DNA of 64,000 bases from CAIJNA01 sp964516815 (GCA_964516815.1 CAZEXK010000006.1:1-64000); one strand, 5' to 3'. Positions 17,720 to 27,414 are shown, counted from the stretch's first letter. The notes: a model not told the origin generated them from the sequence alone. Translations and numbers: made by a program.

Positions 17720-19111
17720 TTATAGAACCTCTGATTTAAATACCATCATTTTAACATTTGTCATTTCTTCCATACTATGATGTATTCCACCCATTCCTAA
17801 TCCGCTTTCTTTTGCACCACCAAATGGCATCCAATCAACTCTAAATGCAGTATGATCATTTACCATAACAGCTGTTCCATTTAAATTTTTAACTGCTTTA
17901 AATGCTGTGTCTATATCTTTTGTAAATACTGCTGCTTGAAAAGATACTTCAAGTGAGTTTGCTCTATTTATTGCATCATCAAAATCCAAATAAGAATATA
18001 TACAAACCACTGGTCCAAATACTTCTTTAGTAGATACAAGAGCATCTTCACTTGGATTTAGAATTACTGTTGGCTCATAACATGAATCTGAAATTCTTTT
18101 TCCACCACATAATATTTCTGCTCCACCTTCTTTAGCTTCGTTTACCCATTGTTCTATTCTATTTACTTCGTTATGATTTATTAGTGGACCTACTTGTGTA
18201 TTTTTATCAAGTTGATTTCCTACAACTAATTTTGAAGCATAAGTACTTAATTGCTTTGAAACTTCATCGCAAATAGATTCATGTACAAATACTCTTTGAA
18301 CAGATACACAAACCTGTCCAGCGTGATAAAATCCACCTTTGCCAATTAAAGGTATCAATCCATTAATATCAGCATCTTTATGTACAATTACAGGTGCTAC
18401 TCCTCCATGTTCTAAGGCTACTCTTGTGCCATTTGAAACTTTTGAATTTAAATACCATCCAACAGCTCCAGAACCAATAAAAGTCAAGAAATCAATTTTA
18501 CATGATGTAGCTAGCATTTCACCAGCATCTCTATTACATACAACAACACTTGCCCAATGTGGAGGTAAGCCAGCTTCATTTAATATTTCTATTAGTCTTA
18601 CTGCTGACATTGGTGTTTGCATTGCTGGTTTTATAATAACAGGACAACCCATAGCAACTGCTGGAATTACTTGATGCACTGCTAAGTTAAAAGGGTGGTT
18701 AAAAGCAGAAATTGCAGCTACAACACCAATAGGTTCATTGAATGTATAAGCTATTCTATTTGTAGAACTTTCTGTATGCCCCATTGGAATTTGTGTTCCT
18801 GATTCATTACTTAAATATTCAATAGCAAGTTTTACCCCATTTATTCCTCTATGAACTTCAACTTGAGAGTCAATCCAAGGTTTACCACCTTCACTTGCAG
18901 TTAAATGTGTCAATTCATCAATTTGAGATGACATTATTTCTATAACTTTTTCAAGTATTTCAATTCTTGCTACTTTACTCAAGGCATTTTTCTTATCTAA
19001 AAAAGTTGCATGGGCATTATTTATTACTTCTTGTACTTCGTTTATATCTGATAGGGGTACAGTTCCTACAACACTATTATCAAATGGCGATGTTACTTCT
19101 ATGTTTTTCAC
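17720..19111 (-). CDS. NAD(P)-dependent aldehyde dehydrogenase, GTG start
   Basis: An ALDH-superfamily enzyme oxidising an aldehyde to the acid or acyl product. The 463-residue protein has the IGVVAAISAFNHPFNL cofactor segment, FIGSGAVG, the general-base Glu in ALEHGG, the catalytic Cys in HAGQVCVSVQR, and EVFGPVV. The frame can be extended to an ATG at 19156 inside the upstream gene, but a GTG at 19111 has AAGGA at optimal spacing and gives a natural N-terminus, so it is chosen. It follows the acetolactate-synthase-like gene by 10 bases. The substrate is not evident; the succinate-semialdehyde/lactaldehyde branch is a reasonable guess. Confidence 0.88.
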   Translation of the reverse strand: MKNIEVTSPFDNSVVGTVPLSDINEVQEVINNAHATFLDKKNALSKVARIEILEKVIEIMSSQIDELTHLTASEGGKPWIDSQVEVHRGINGVKLAIEYLSNESGTQIPMGHTESSTNRIAYTFNEPIGVVAAISAFNHPFNLAVHQVIPAVAMGCPVIIKPAMQTPMSAVRLIEILNEAGLPPHWASVVVCNRDAGEMLATSCKIDFLTFIGSGAVGWYLNSKVSNGTRVALEHGGVAPVIVHKDADINGLIPLIGKGGFYHAGQVCVSVQRVFVHESICDEVSKQLSTYASKLVVGNQLDKNTQVGPLINHNEVNRIEQWVNEAKEGGAEILCGGKRISDSCYEPTVILNPSEDALVSTKEVFGPVVCIYSYLDFDDAINRANSLEVSFQAAVFTKDIDTAFKAVKNLNGTAVMVNDHTAFRVDWMPFGGAKESGLGMGGIHHSMEEMTNVKMMVFKSEVL

Positions 19112-19121
19112 TAATTTTTCC

Positions 19122-20768
19122 TTATAACAAACATTGTTTATTTTGTAATAGTTCATTTAATATTGCATGATTTAATGAATAATCAACTATCAAATCAATA
19201 ACATGAACACCTTTGCTATTAACACAAGATTTTAAAGTTTCTTCAAATTCTTCACAAGACTCAGGTCTATGTCCAACTGCACCGTAAGAATTAGCATATT
19301 GAACAAAATCAGGGTTTCCTAATTTTAAACCATAATCTTCAAATCCCATACCTTTTTGTTTCCATCGAATCATTCCATATGAATTATCATTTAATATAAT
19401 AACAGTAAGGTCAAGTCCTAATCTTACAGCCGTTTCAAGTTCTTGTGAGTTCATCATAAATCCACCATCTCCTGCAACTGTAACTACTTTTTTATCAGGG
19501 AAAACCATTTTAGCTGCCATACCTGAAGGAAGTCCTGCACCCATTGTAGCGAGTGCATTATCTAATAGCATTGTATTTGCTTGTGCACATTTATAGTTTC
19601 TAGCAAACCAAATTTTATAAACTCCATTATCCAAAGTAACTATATCTTCATCATCTAAAATATCTCTGATACTTTGTACAGCTCTTTGTGGTAAAATTGG
19701 AAATCTTTCATCTGCTGAATATTTACCTAGATGAGCATTTACTTCTTGTATTGTTTTCATATAGTATTCAAAATCCCAATGATCTTGAACTTTAATAGTA
19801 TCATTCAATGATTCAATGGCACTTGCAATATCACCTACTACGTCTAGTTGTGGGAAATAAGTATCATCTACTTCTGAGGGGAAAAAATTCACATGAATAA
19901 CTTTTTTTGATCCTTCAACATTCTCCATAAAAAATGGTGGTTTTTCAATTACATCGTGTCCTATATTTATTACTAAATCGGCTCTGTCAATTGCACAGTG
20001 GATATAATCATCTTTTGATAATGCTGCACATCCTAAGTTAAGTTCATGTGTTTCATTTACAACACCTTTTCCCATTTGTGTTGAGAAAAACGGAATCTTT
20101 GTATTGTTAATAAATTTTTCCAATGCATGACTAATTCTTGTTCTATTAGCTCCCCCTGCAATTAATATTAAGGGTCTTTTTGCCACTTGAATCATATCAC
20201 AAGCTTCTTGTATAGATTCTGCTCCTGGAGCTGGATATCTTACGGTTCTAACAGGATATATATTCTCATCTACTTCTTCAGCTGCAATATCTTCTGGTAA
20301 TTCAATCAATGTTGCTCCGGGTCTTTCTGTTGTTGCAATTTTAAATGCATCACGAACCATTCCTGGTATATTATTACCATTGACTACTTGTTTTGAGTAT
20401 TTAGTAACAGGCATCATCATGCTTACAATATCAACTATTTGAAATCTTCCTTGTTTAGATTTTTTGATAGGTTTTTGTCCTGTAATCATTAGTATTGGCA
20501 TTCCACCTAACTGTGCATAAGCAGCTGATGTTGAAAAGTTAGTAGCACCGGGTCCAAGTGTTGATAAACATACACCAACTTTACCTGTTAGTCTTCCATA
20601 AGTAGCAGCCATAAAACCAGCTCCTTGCTCATGTCTAGTAAGTATAAGTTCAATATCTGAATTTCTAAGAGATTCTAAAAAATCTAAGTTTTCTTCTCCT
20701 GGAATACCAAATATGTATTCAACGCCTTCATTTTCTAATGCTTTTATTAACAAATCTGAAGCTTTCAT
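19122..20768 (-). CDS. Acetolactate synthase-like thiamine diphosphate enzyme, large subunit
   Basis: The 548-residue protein has the ThDP-enzyme order: Pyr domain with the catalytic Glu in LTRHEQGAGFMA (about residue 47), a central domain, and the PP domain with the ThDP/Mg motif GDGGFMMNSQELETAVRLGLDLTVIILND split over about 431-459. It resembles catabolic acetolactate synthase (AlsS/BudB type). No small regulatory subunit is next to it, which also suits a catabolic or unrelated 2-keto acid carboligase role. Because the partner is an aldehyde dehydrogenase and not acetolactate decarboxylase, the true substrate may not be two pyruvates. It is the promoter-proximal gene of a five-gene minus-strand run. 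Confidence 0.8.
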   Translation of the reverse strand: MKASDLLIKALENEGVEYIFGIPGEENLDFLESLRNSDIELILTRHEQGAGFMAATYGRLTGKVGVCLSTLGPGATNFSTSAAYAQLGGMPILMITGQKPIKKSKQGRFQIVDIVSMMMPVTKYSKQVVNGNNIPGMVRDAFKIATTERPGATLIELPEDIAAEEVDENIYPVRTVRYPAPGAESIQEACDMIQVAKRPLILIAGGANRTRISHALEKFINNTKIPFFSTQMGKGVVNETHELNLGCAALSKDDYIHCAIDRADLVINIGHDVIEKPPFFMENVEGSKKVIHVNFFPSEVDDTYFPQLDVVGDIASAIESLNDTIKVQDHWDFEYYMKTIQEVNAHLGKYSADERFPILPQRAVQSIRDILDDEDIVTLDNGVYKIWFARNYKCAQANTMLLDNALATMGAGLPSGMAAKMVFPDKKVVTVAGDGGFMMNSQELETAVRLGLDLTVIILNDNSYGMIRWKQKGMGFEDYGLKLGNPDFVQYANSYGAVGHRPESCEEFEETLKSCVNSKGVHVIDLIVDYSLNHAILNELLQNKQCLL

Positions 20769-20897
20769 TGTTATTTCCTTTTGTTTAGTTACTTTTATTG
20801 TACAATAGTAACAATAAATTGTAGTGTAACAAATAATGCATTAAGTTAATATTATAAATAGTTAATACTAATAAGTATTATTTTTGATAAAAGTAGT

Positions 20898-21776
20898 TTA
20901 TTTTTTACTAGATAATAATTTATTATGTAAAGTAGAAAATTGCATAGGATCAACGGTTACATTGTACAAACGAAAAGCATAATGAAGATGTGGGCCTGTG
21001 ATTCTTCCAGATTTACCAGAATATCCTAATAATTCACCTTTTTTTACTATTTGGTCTTTTATCACACTAGCATGATTCATATGAGCATAGTAAGAATATA
21101 GGCTTCTACCATGATCTATATATATTACTTTTCCTAAATAAAACCTATCCATAATTAAAGCAACTCTACCATGGTTAGAAGCATAAACTTCTGTATTTAC
21201 TTTTGCTCTAAAGTCTGTACCACTATGAAAAGATTGTACAGTTTTATTTATAACTCTACTTGTACCATATGGGCTTGTAATAATGGAATCCATAGGATTT
21301 GAGAATTTGCTATTACTTATATAATTTGTACTATTTATTACAGAGTATACATTTTTATATACTGTATCATATTCACTATTTGCTTTTTTCTTATTTTTTT
21401 TTGATAATTTTACTTTGGCTTTTTTAAGTTTTAATATTTCATTTTGTTTGTAAGTTCCAGAAATAACTTCTATATTTATATTTTGTTTTATAATTTGCTT
21501 ATTTACTATATAAACAACTTGTACATTTTCTTTTTGTTTTTTAGCATGATAGCTAATTGGTAAAAAAAGTTCATAGTTTTTTGTACTACCATTTACTGTA
21601 AACATTTGGTATGTTTTATTCATGAATTTTACATTTGGAGCAAATTCAAGCTTTTCGTTGCTTTTTACCATAACAGCAAAGCTCGAACCATGAACTATGT
21701 TATTATGTGATAAAGATATATCCACTTGTGCAAATAAATTTACACAAAAAGATAATGCAAACAATAAATTTTTCAT
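20898..21776 (-). CDS. M23 family metallopeptidase, secreted
   Basis: The 292-residue protein has a Sec signal peptide (cleavage near residue 16), an Ig-like N-terminal region, a basic lysine-rich linker (about 110-130), and a C-terminal LytM/M23 domain. Zinc ligands are visible in SFHSGTDF (about 185-192) and in GPHLHYAF (about 262-269), with the other conserved His in YYAHM. M23 enzymes cut peptidoglycan cross-bridges in the periplasm; in this phylum they help shape cells. It sits eight bases after fabI. Confidence 0.88.
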   Translation of the reverse strand: MKNLLFALSFCVNLFAQVDISLSHNNIVHGSSFAVMVKSNEKLEFAPNVKFMNKTYQMFTVNGSTKNYELFLPISYHAKKQKENVQVVYIVNKQIIKQNINIEVISGTYKQNEILKLKKAKVKLSKKNKKKANSEYDTVYKNVYSVINSTNYISNSKFSNPMDSIITSPYGTSRVINKTVQSFHSGTDFRAKVNTEVYASNHGRVALIMDRFYLGKVIYIDHGRSLYSYYAHMNHASVIKDQIVKKGELLGYSGKSGRITGPHLHYAFRLYNVTVDPMQFSTLHNKLLSSKK

Positions 21777-21784
21777 GTTATTAA

Positions 21785-22606
21785 TTATTTTTCACCATTC
21801 CAAGCAATATTTTGTTTTCCTTCTTCATTAAATGAAACAGCGGGCATACCCATAATATTGTATCCGTTATCAACATAATGAATTTCTCCGGTAACTGCTT
21901 TACTTAAATCAGATAACAAATACATACCAGAATTTCCAATATCAGTGATTGAAACATTTGATTTTAAAGGACTATGAGCGGCATTCCATTTAAGCATAAA
22001 ACCAAACTCACCAATACCAGCAGCAGCTAAAGTTTTAATAGGTCCTGCACTAATTGCATTTACTCTAATTCCATCTTTTCCTAAGTCTTCAGCTAAATAT
22101 TTAACAGTCATTTCTAAAGCTGCTTTAGCAACACCCATTAAGTTATAATTTGGTATATATTTTACTCCACCATAATAAGATAATGTTAATATTGAAGAAT
22201 TATTACTTAACAATGGTCTTAGAGCGCCAGTAATTTCTATAAGTGAATATACTGAAATTTCCATAGATACTGAAAAGGCATTTTTAGTTACATCAGAAAA
22301 TCTTCCTGTAAGCCCTTCTTTAGGAGCAAATGCGATTGAATGAACAATAAAATCAATTTCTCCAAAATCTTCTTTTACAGATTGTTTAAGTTTTTCTATA
22401 TGTTCAGGATTTGAGGCATCTAGTTCATAAACTAAGCTAGATCCACATTCACTAGCTAAAGGTTCAACTTTTTTCTTAAATCTATCGCTTAAGTATGTAA
22501 ATGCCATAGTAGCACCTTGTTGTGCACATTGTTGTGCAATTCCATATGCGATTGATTTATTGTTTGCAATACCTATTATTAGACCTTTTTTACCATTCAT
22601 TAACAT
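21785..22606 (-). CDS. fabI: Enoyl-[acyl-carrier-protein] reductase (NADH) FabI
   Basis: FabI performs the last reduction in each fatty-acid elongation cycle. The 273-residue SDR protein has the FabI-type nucleotide loop GIANNKSIAYGIA (about 12-24) and the active-site Tyr and Lys in YNLMGVAK (Tyr-x6-Lys) preceded by the second Tyr pair in LSYYGG. The ATG at 22606 has AAAGGA at good spacing. It is 10 bases downstream of tpiA. Confidence 0.95.
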   Translation of the reverse strand: MLMNGKKGLIIGIANNKSIAYGIAQQCAQQGATMAFTYLSDRFKKKVEPLASECGSSLVYELDASNPEHIEKLKQSVKEDFGEIDFIVHSIAFAPKEGLTGRFSDVTKNAFSVSMEISVYSLIEITGALRPLLSNNSSILTLSYYGGVKYIPNYNLMGVAKAALEMTVKYLAEDLGKDGIRVNAISAGPIKTLAAAGIGEFGFMLKWNAAHSPLKSNVSITDIGNSGMYLLSDLSKAVTGEIHYVDNGYNIMGMPAVSFNEEGKQNIAWNGEK

Positions 22607-22616
22607 TTTATTCCTT

Positions 22617-23327
22617 TTATTTGTTGTTTGCTATTTTTAGTATTTTTTTAAAATCATCTTCATTCCAAGAAGCTGTACCTATTAATGCACCATCTACATT
22701 TGGAATATCTAAAATTTCACTTATATTATTTACTTTGACACTTCCACCATATAAAAGTGGTTTATTTATCTTTTTTTTAACTTTTTTGTGAACAGTTTGA
22801 ATATCTTCAATTGTGGCAGTTACACCTGTACCTATTGCCCATACAGGTTCATACGCTAAAATTATATTATCATAAGATAAATCAATTCCATCAAATTGTT
22901 CCCATATATATCCTAAAGTTTCAGTCATACCTTCTTGTTTAACTTCTAAAGGTTCACCAAAACAATATATGATTTTATATCCCAAAGATTTATAATAGTT
23001 AAACTTTAAAGCAACTTCTTTTTGGCTCTCACCCATAATATGGCGTCTTTCACTGTGTCCAATAAGTATGGTTTTTATATCAAATTCATCAAGTTGAGAA
23101 GTTCCAATTTCACCTGTAAACGAACCAGCATTTGTATAGTGAGCATTTTGAACACCTATATCTAAAGTAGATACTGTATCAAACTTATCTAAAGCAGTAG
23201 CACTAGGGAAAATAAGAACTTCATTATTTATTTTTTCTTCTTTTAAAAAGTTATTAACATTTGTTATAAAATCATTTGTACTTTTACGTGTATGATTTGT
23301 CTTAAAATTACTTGCTATTATTTTCAT
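22617..23327 (-). CDS. tpiA: Triosephosphate isomerase
   Basis: TpiA interconverts dihydroxyacetone phosphate and glyceraldehyde 3-phosphate. The 236-residue length matches the short TpiA of Campylobacterota. The catalytic Lys is in SNFKTN near the N-terminus, the His in HSERR, and the Glu in AYEPVWAIGTG; the phosphate loop YGGSVK is intact. It is preceded by a 249-base spacer and so probably has its own promoter, but it continues the glycolytic run gapA-pgk-gap2-tpiA. Confidence 0.95.
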   Translation of the reverse strand: MKIIASNFKTNHTRKSTNDFITNVNNFLKEEKINNEVLIFPSATALDKFDTVSTLDIGVQNAHYTNAGSFTGEIGTSQLDEFDIKTILIGHSERRHIMGESQKEVALKFNYYKSLGYKIIYCFGEPLEVKQEGMTETLGYIWEQFDGIDLSYDNIILAYEPVWAIGTGVTATIEDIQTVHKKVKKKINKPLLYGGSVKVNNISEILDIPNVDGALIGTASWNEDDFKKILKIANNK

Positions 23328-23576
23328 ATCTAACTCTCTTTCTAATAAGATAAAATTTTAGCATAATATTTTAAAATCTATTATTATTAGACATCAATAA
23401 GGATTTAATAGCAATTGTAACTCTAACTATAAAATCTCATGCATATATACTTCCATATCAATACTTTTTTAACTCTTAAGGATACTTATATAGAAGTAAT
23501 ACATTGTGAAAAAACTTAAAACTTCTGAATGAAAAACAAAAAGTATAGCAGCCAAATATAAATATAAAACTATATA

Positions 23577-24584
23577 TCAGCCTGCTAATTTTACTATATC
23601 AACTACTCTTGAAGCATATCCATATTCATTGTCATACCAAAGAACTAATTTTATTAATTTGTCTTTTTTTATATCAATAAATCTTTGGTCTATAATACTT
23701 GTAAAAGAAGATTTTACAAAATCACTTGAAACTAATGCTTCTTTGTTATTTAAAAATATATTAAACTTTTGAGTTTTTTCATACTCTTCAAATAGCTTAA
23801 TTAATGCTTCTTTTTTTATTTTTTTATTTACTAATAAAGATACATTAATAGCTCCAACAGTTGGTGTAGGAACTCTAAAAGAGCTAGAAGTTAGAAGCTC
23901 GTTATTAATATTGTTTAAAACATAAGAACAAGCATCAACAGTAGTTGTAGCACTTGGAATAATATTTTGCAAAGAAGAGCGACCAAATTCAAAATTACAA
24001 TGTATATCTCTATTTTGACTTCCTACACAAGTACTATCTAATACTTTTTGATGATTTAGTAAAGGGTGTATTGTTGTAATATCTCCTACAAGTATTTCAA
24101 ACTCGTCATCAATAAGTTTTAAAACTGGTAAAAGTGAAGATGCATTACATGAAGATGTTGAGATAATTTTATGCACATTTTTATCGTATTTGTCTTCATT
24201 GACTCCTAATATTATATTAATATCAGCTTCTTTATTGGGATGTGTTAAAAATACTTTTTTTACATCTAAAGAATTTAAAATATTCATATCCATTTTTACA
24301 CCACTTGCATCAATAATTATATCAATATTGGAGTAGTCAATATTTTCTAAAAGATTTTCATTTAAAATTTCAATTTTATTTGAAGTGTTTTGTATAAAAT
24401 TATCATGAGGGATATATTTATCTTCTAAGTTACCATATGTAGAATCATAGTTAATAATATAAGCAATATTTTTTATATTTGCATTTAGTTCATTTATTGC
24501 TACTATATTTATTTTTTGGTTTAATTGTGAAATTCTAAGAATTGATTTTCCAATTCTTCCAATGCCATTTAATAATACTTTCAT
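23577..24584 (-). CDS. Divergent glyceraldehyde-3-phosphate dehydrogenase paralogue
   Basis: The 335-residue protein is a full-length GAPDH-family enzyme: NGIGRIGKS at the N-terminus, a catalytic Cys (Cys146) and His (His173 in TTIHP), Arg237 in RVPTP, and the closing WYDNEYGYASRVVD. The surroundings of the catalytic Cys differ from the consensus: SSCNAS replaces ASCTTN, and the TTTGAAKA phosphate loop becomes ATTTVDAC. This suggests a different substrate or mode, for example erythrose 4-phosphate. It is encoded 14 bases after pgk, in the same operon as a canonical gapA. Confidence 0.82.
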   Translation of the reverse strand: MKVLLNGIGRIGKSILRISQLNQKINIVAINELNANIKNIAYIINYDSTYGNLEDKYIPHDNFIQNTSNKIEILNENLLENIDYSNIDIIIDASGVKMDMNILNSLDVKKVFLTHPNKEADINIILGVNEDKYDKNVHKIISTSSCNASSLLPVLKLIDDEFEILVGDITTIHPLLNHQKVLDSTCVGSQNRDIHCNFEFGRSSLQNIIPSATTTVDACSYVLNNINNELLTSSSFRVPTPTVGAINVSLLVNKKIKKEALIKLFEEYEKTQKFNIFLNNKEALVSSDFVKSSFTSIIDQRFIDIKKDKLIKLVLWYDNEYGYASRVVDIVKLAG

Positions 24585-24598
24585 ATAATATTAATTAA

Positions 24599-25792
24599 TT
24601 ACTCTAAAATCAAAGCTTTTACACCTGGTAAAACTTTTCCTTCAATCAACTCTAAAGATGCACCTCCTCCAGTACTTATAAAAGTCATCTCATCTTCATC
24701 ACCAGTTCTTCTAACTAAATCAGCAGTATCCCCACCACCAACAACAGTTGTAGCAAAACTTTTAGCAACTGCAGCTGATAATTTATTACTAGCTTTAGCA
24801 AATTTTTCCATCTCATATACGCCCATAGGTCCATTCCACAATATTGTATTTGCATCATTTAAAACTTGTTCAAATAAAATAGAAGATGCAGGTCCTATAT
24901 CAAGACCCATCCAGTTTTTTGGTATTTCTTGTATTGTTGTAGCTTTTGCTTTTGCTTCACTATTAAATTCATCAGCAACAATAACATCTACAGGTAAATA
25001 AAATTTTACGCCAAGAGTTTTTGCTTCATTCATTATTTTTATGGCTTCGGGAATTAAATCATCTTCGACTAAAGAATCGCCAATTTCATGTCCTAAGGCT
25101 TTTAAAAATGTAAATGCCATTCCTCCACCAATGATTATTTTATCAACTTTGGGTACAAGATTGTATAGAGCTTCTAGTTTACCTGAAACTTTAGATCCAC
25201 CAACGATACTTACAAATGGACGTTTAGGTTCTTCAATTATGTGATAAAAAAACTTAATTTCTTTTGCTAGTAGTAATCCAGCAGCTTTATTGTTAATATC
25301 AAAATATTTTGCCATACCTTCAACAGAAGCATGAGCCCTATGAGATACGCCAAAAGCATCATTGATATAAATATCAGCCATAGAGGCTAAAGTTTTAGAA
25401 AATTGTACATCATTTGCCACTTCACCTGGTTCAAATCTCATATTTTCTAACAACATTACTTCTCCAGATTGTAATTCATTTGCCATATCAACTGTTTGTT
25501 TGCAAATTACATTTGGGGCTAATTTTACTTCTTGATCTAATAATTTGTGTAGTCTTTTTGCAATAGCTTTTAATGAAAATTTATCTTCATAACCATTCTT
25601 GGGTCTACCAAAATGTGATGCAATAATAATACTGCAATCATTATCCAGACAATATTGAATTGTAGCTAAGGCTGATTTTATTCTTCTATCATCTGTAATA
25701 TTACCAAATTCATCAATTGGAACATTAAAGTCACATCTAATAAAAACTTTTTTATTAGCAATATCTATGTTATTAATTTCTTGTAAGTTCAA
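24599..25792 (-). CDS. pgk: Phosphoglycerate kinase
   Basis: Pgk transfers the acyl phosphate of 1,3-bisphosphoglycerate to ADP. The 397-residue protein has the N-terminal RCDFNVP substrate motif, SHFGRP, the hinge region, the GGSKVSGK nucleotide segment, and the GGGDTADLV phosphate loop near the C-terminus. It starts 10 bases after gapA and is followed by the GAPDH paralogue, so one transcript makes both enzymes of the oxidation and phosphoryl-transfer steps. Confidence 0.96.
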   Translation of the reverse strand: MNLQEINNIDIANKKVFIRCDFNVPIDEFGNITDDRRIKSALATIQYCLDNDCSIIIASHFGRPKNGYEDKFSLKAIAKRLHKLLDQEVKLAPNVICKQTVDMANELQSGEVMLLENMRFEPGEVANDVQFSKTLASMADIYINDAFGVSHRAHASVEGMAKYFDINNKAAGLLLAKEIKFFYHIIEEPKRPFVSIVGGSKVSGKLEALYNLVPKVDKIIIGGGMAFTFLKALGHEIGDSLVEDDLIPEAIKIMNEAKTLGVKFYLPVDVIVADEFNSEAKAKATTIQEIPKNWMGLDIGPASSILFEQVLNDANTILWNGPMGVYEMEKFAKASNKLSAAVAKSFATTVVGGGDTADLVRRTGDEDEMTFISTGGGASLELIEGKVLPGVKALILE

Positions 25793-25801
25793 GTTATTTC
25801 C

Positions 25802-26797
25802 TTAATTATTAGAAATGTATACAGCCATATCAACTAATCTTGTTGAATATCCCCATTCATTATCATACCATGCTAAAACTTTTACCATATTATCTCCTAT
25901 AACTTGAGTAGTATCCATTGGAACTACACTTGAAATGCTCTCACCATTAAAGTCACTAGAAACTCTTTTTTCATCATCAACTCCTAAAATTCCTTGCATT
26001 GTGCTAGTTGATGCATCTCTAAATGCTTGATTTACATCTGAAACACTTACGTTTTTATTTAGTACAACTGTTAAATCTACCATAGAAACGTTTGGAGTAG
26101 GTATTCTAATAGCTTGCCCGTTTATTTTTCCTGAAAGTTTTGGAAGTACTTTTTCAAGAGCTTTAGCTGCACCTGTTGTTGTTGGCACAAGATTACTAGC
26201 TCCAGATCTTGCCTTTCTTGGATCTTTTTTATGTTTAGCATCTAAGATTGGCTGAGAAGATGTATAAGAATGTATAGTAGTCATAAGTCCTTTTTGTATA
26301 CCAAATGCATCATCTAGTACCTTTGCAACTGGAGCTAAGCCATTTGTAGTACAAGAAGCATTTGATACTACAGTTTGTTGAGCATATTCTTTTTCGTTTA
26401 CACCCATTACAAATGTTGCTGTATCGTCTTTAGCAGGAGCTGAAAATAATACTTTTTGAATGCCATTATTTAAATATCCTTGAACAGAATCTTTAGTTAA
26501 AAATGCACCTGTACATTCTAAAACTAATGTAGCACCAGTTGATGCAAAATCTAGTTTATTTATGTCTCTTTGGTTAAATATTTTTGCTTTGTTATTTCCT
26601 ATATTAATAAATCCATCTTTTACAATAATATCTCTTCTATTTCCATGTACTGAATCATATCTTAGGTTATATTCAATCATTGATTCTTCACCGCTTACAT
26701 TTACAGCAACTAGTTCAATGTCATCTCTAGTTGATATTATTCTAGCAACACATCTACCAATTCTACCTAATCCATTTATAGCAACTTTAATAGCCAT
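25802..26797 (-). CDS. gap: Glyceraldehyde-3-phosphate dehydrogenase
   Basis: The canonical GAPDH of the operon, 331 residues. NGLGRIGR opens the Rossmann fold, the catalytic Cys149 is in SNASCTTN, His176 is in TTIHSYTS, and Arg in IRIPTPNVS binds phosphate. The residue that normally selects NAD (Asp32 in Bacillus numbering) is replaced by Val34 in AVNVSG. The Leu187-Pro188 pair of strict NAD enzymes is Ala187-Lys188 here, which suggests NADP can be used (inference). It leads gapA-pgk-gap2 and is divergent from nadD. Confidence 0.95.
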   Translation of the reverse strand: MAIKVAINGLGRIGRCVARIISTRDDIELVAVNVSGEESMIEYNLRYDSVHGNRRDIIVKDGFINIGNNKAKIFNQRDINKLDFASTGATLVLECTGAFLTKDSVQGYLNNGIQKVLFSAPAKDDTATFVMGVNEKEYAQQTVVSNASCTTNGLAPVAKVLDDAFGIQKGLMTTIHSYTSSQPILDAKHKKDPRKARSGASNLVPTTTGAAKALEKVLPKLSGKINGQAIRIPTPNVSMVDLTVVLNKNVSVSDVNQAFRDASTSTMQGILGVDDEKRVSSDFNGESISSVVPMDTTQVIGDNMVKVLAWYDNEWGYSTRLVDMAVYISNN

Positions 26798-26871
26798 TTT
26801 ATTTTCCTTGTAGCAGTTTAATCTAAGAAATATTACCTAATTTTAGCTATAATCTTTGTTAAAGGACGTAT

Positions 26872-27414
26872 ATGGATGTAGCAATATTTGGAGGTAGTTT
26901 TGATCCTTTTCATATAGGACATGAAAAGATTGTTTCTTTAGCTTTGAATGAACTTAAAATTTCAAAATTATTTATAGTACCCACATATTTAAATCCATTT
27001 AAAAATAGTTCATTTTTAAATGCCAATACAAGATTAGAACTTATACAAGAAATATATGAAGATACACAAAATATAAAAATTATAGATTACGAAGTAAATA
27101 AAGAAAAAAAAATACCTACAATTCAAAGTGTAAAATATCTAAAAAATAAGTTTGATTTAAAAACAATATACTTAATAATAGGTGCAGATAACTTAAAAGA
27201 TATACATTTATGGTATAATTTTGAAAATCTAAAGCAACTAGTAAAATTTGTTATAATCTCAAGAGATAAAATCATGCTAAAAAATGACAATATCAATGCA
27301 ATTTATTTGAATTTTGATGAAAATATTTCATCTACTAGTCTTAGAAAAAATATGGAACTCAAATTTATTCCTAAAAAAATACAACAAAAGGTAAAAAAAC
27401 TTTGGAAAATATAA
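26872..27414 (+). CDS. nadD: Nicotinate-nucleotide adenylyltransferase NadD
   Basis: NadD adenylates nicotinate mononucleotide in NAD synthesis. The 180-residue protein shows GGSFDPFHIGHEK at the N-terminus, with the HxGH nucleotidyl-transfer motif, and the C-terminal SSTSLR phosphate-binding motif. An AAAGGA site precedes the ATG. Its last 13 bases overlap rsfS, the usual nadD-rsfS pairing. The divergent neighbour is gapA, an NAD(P)-using enzyme. Confidence 0.95.
   Translation: MDVAIFGGSFDPFHIGHEKIVSLALNELKISKLFIVPTYLNPFKNSSFLNANTRLELIQEIYEDTQNIKIIDYEVNKEKKIPTIQSVKYLKNKFDLKTIYLIIGADNLKDIHLWYNFENLKQLVKFVIISRDKIMLKNDNINAIYLNFDENISSTSLRKNMELKFIPKKIQQKVKKLWKI

Noticed and set aside
19112..19156. 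ATG start of the aldehyde dehydrogenase inside the upstream gene
   Set aside because: The GTG at 19111 has AAGGA at optimal spacing and gives a family-like N-terminus.
23328..23576. Small RNA or small gene in the tpiA/gap2 spacer
   Set aside because: AT-rich, with no hairpin-plus-T-run or convincing reading frame; probably the tpiA promoter region only.
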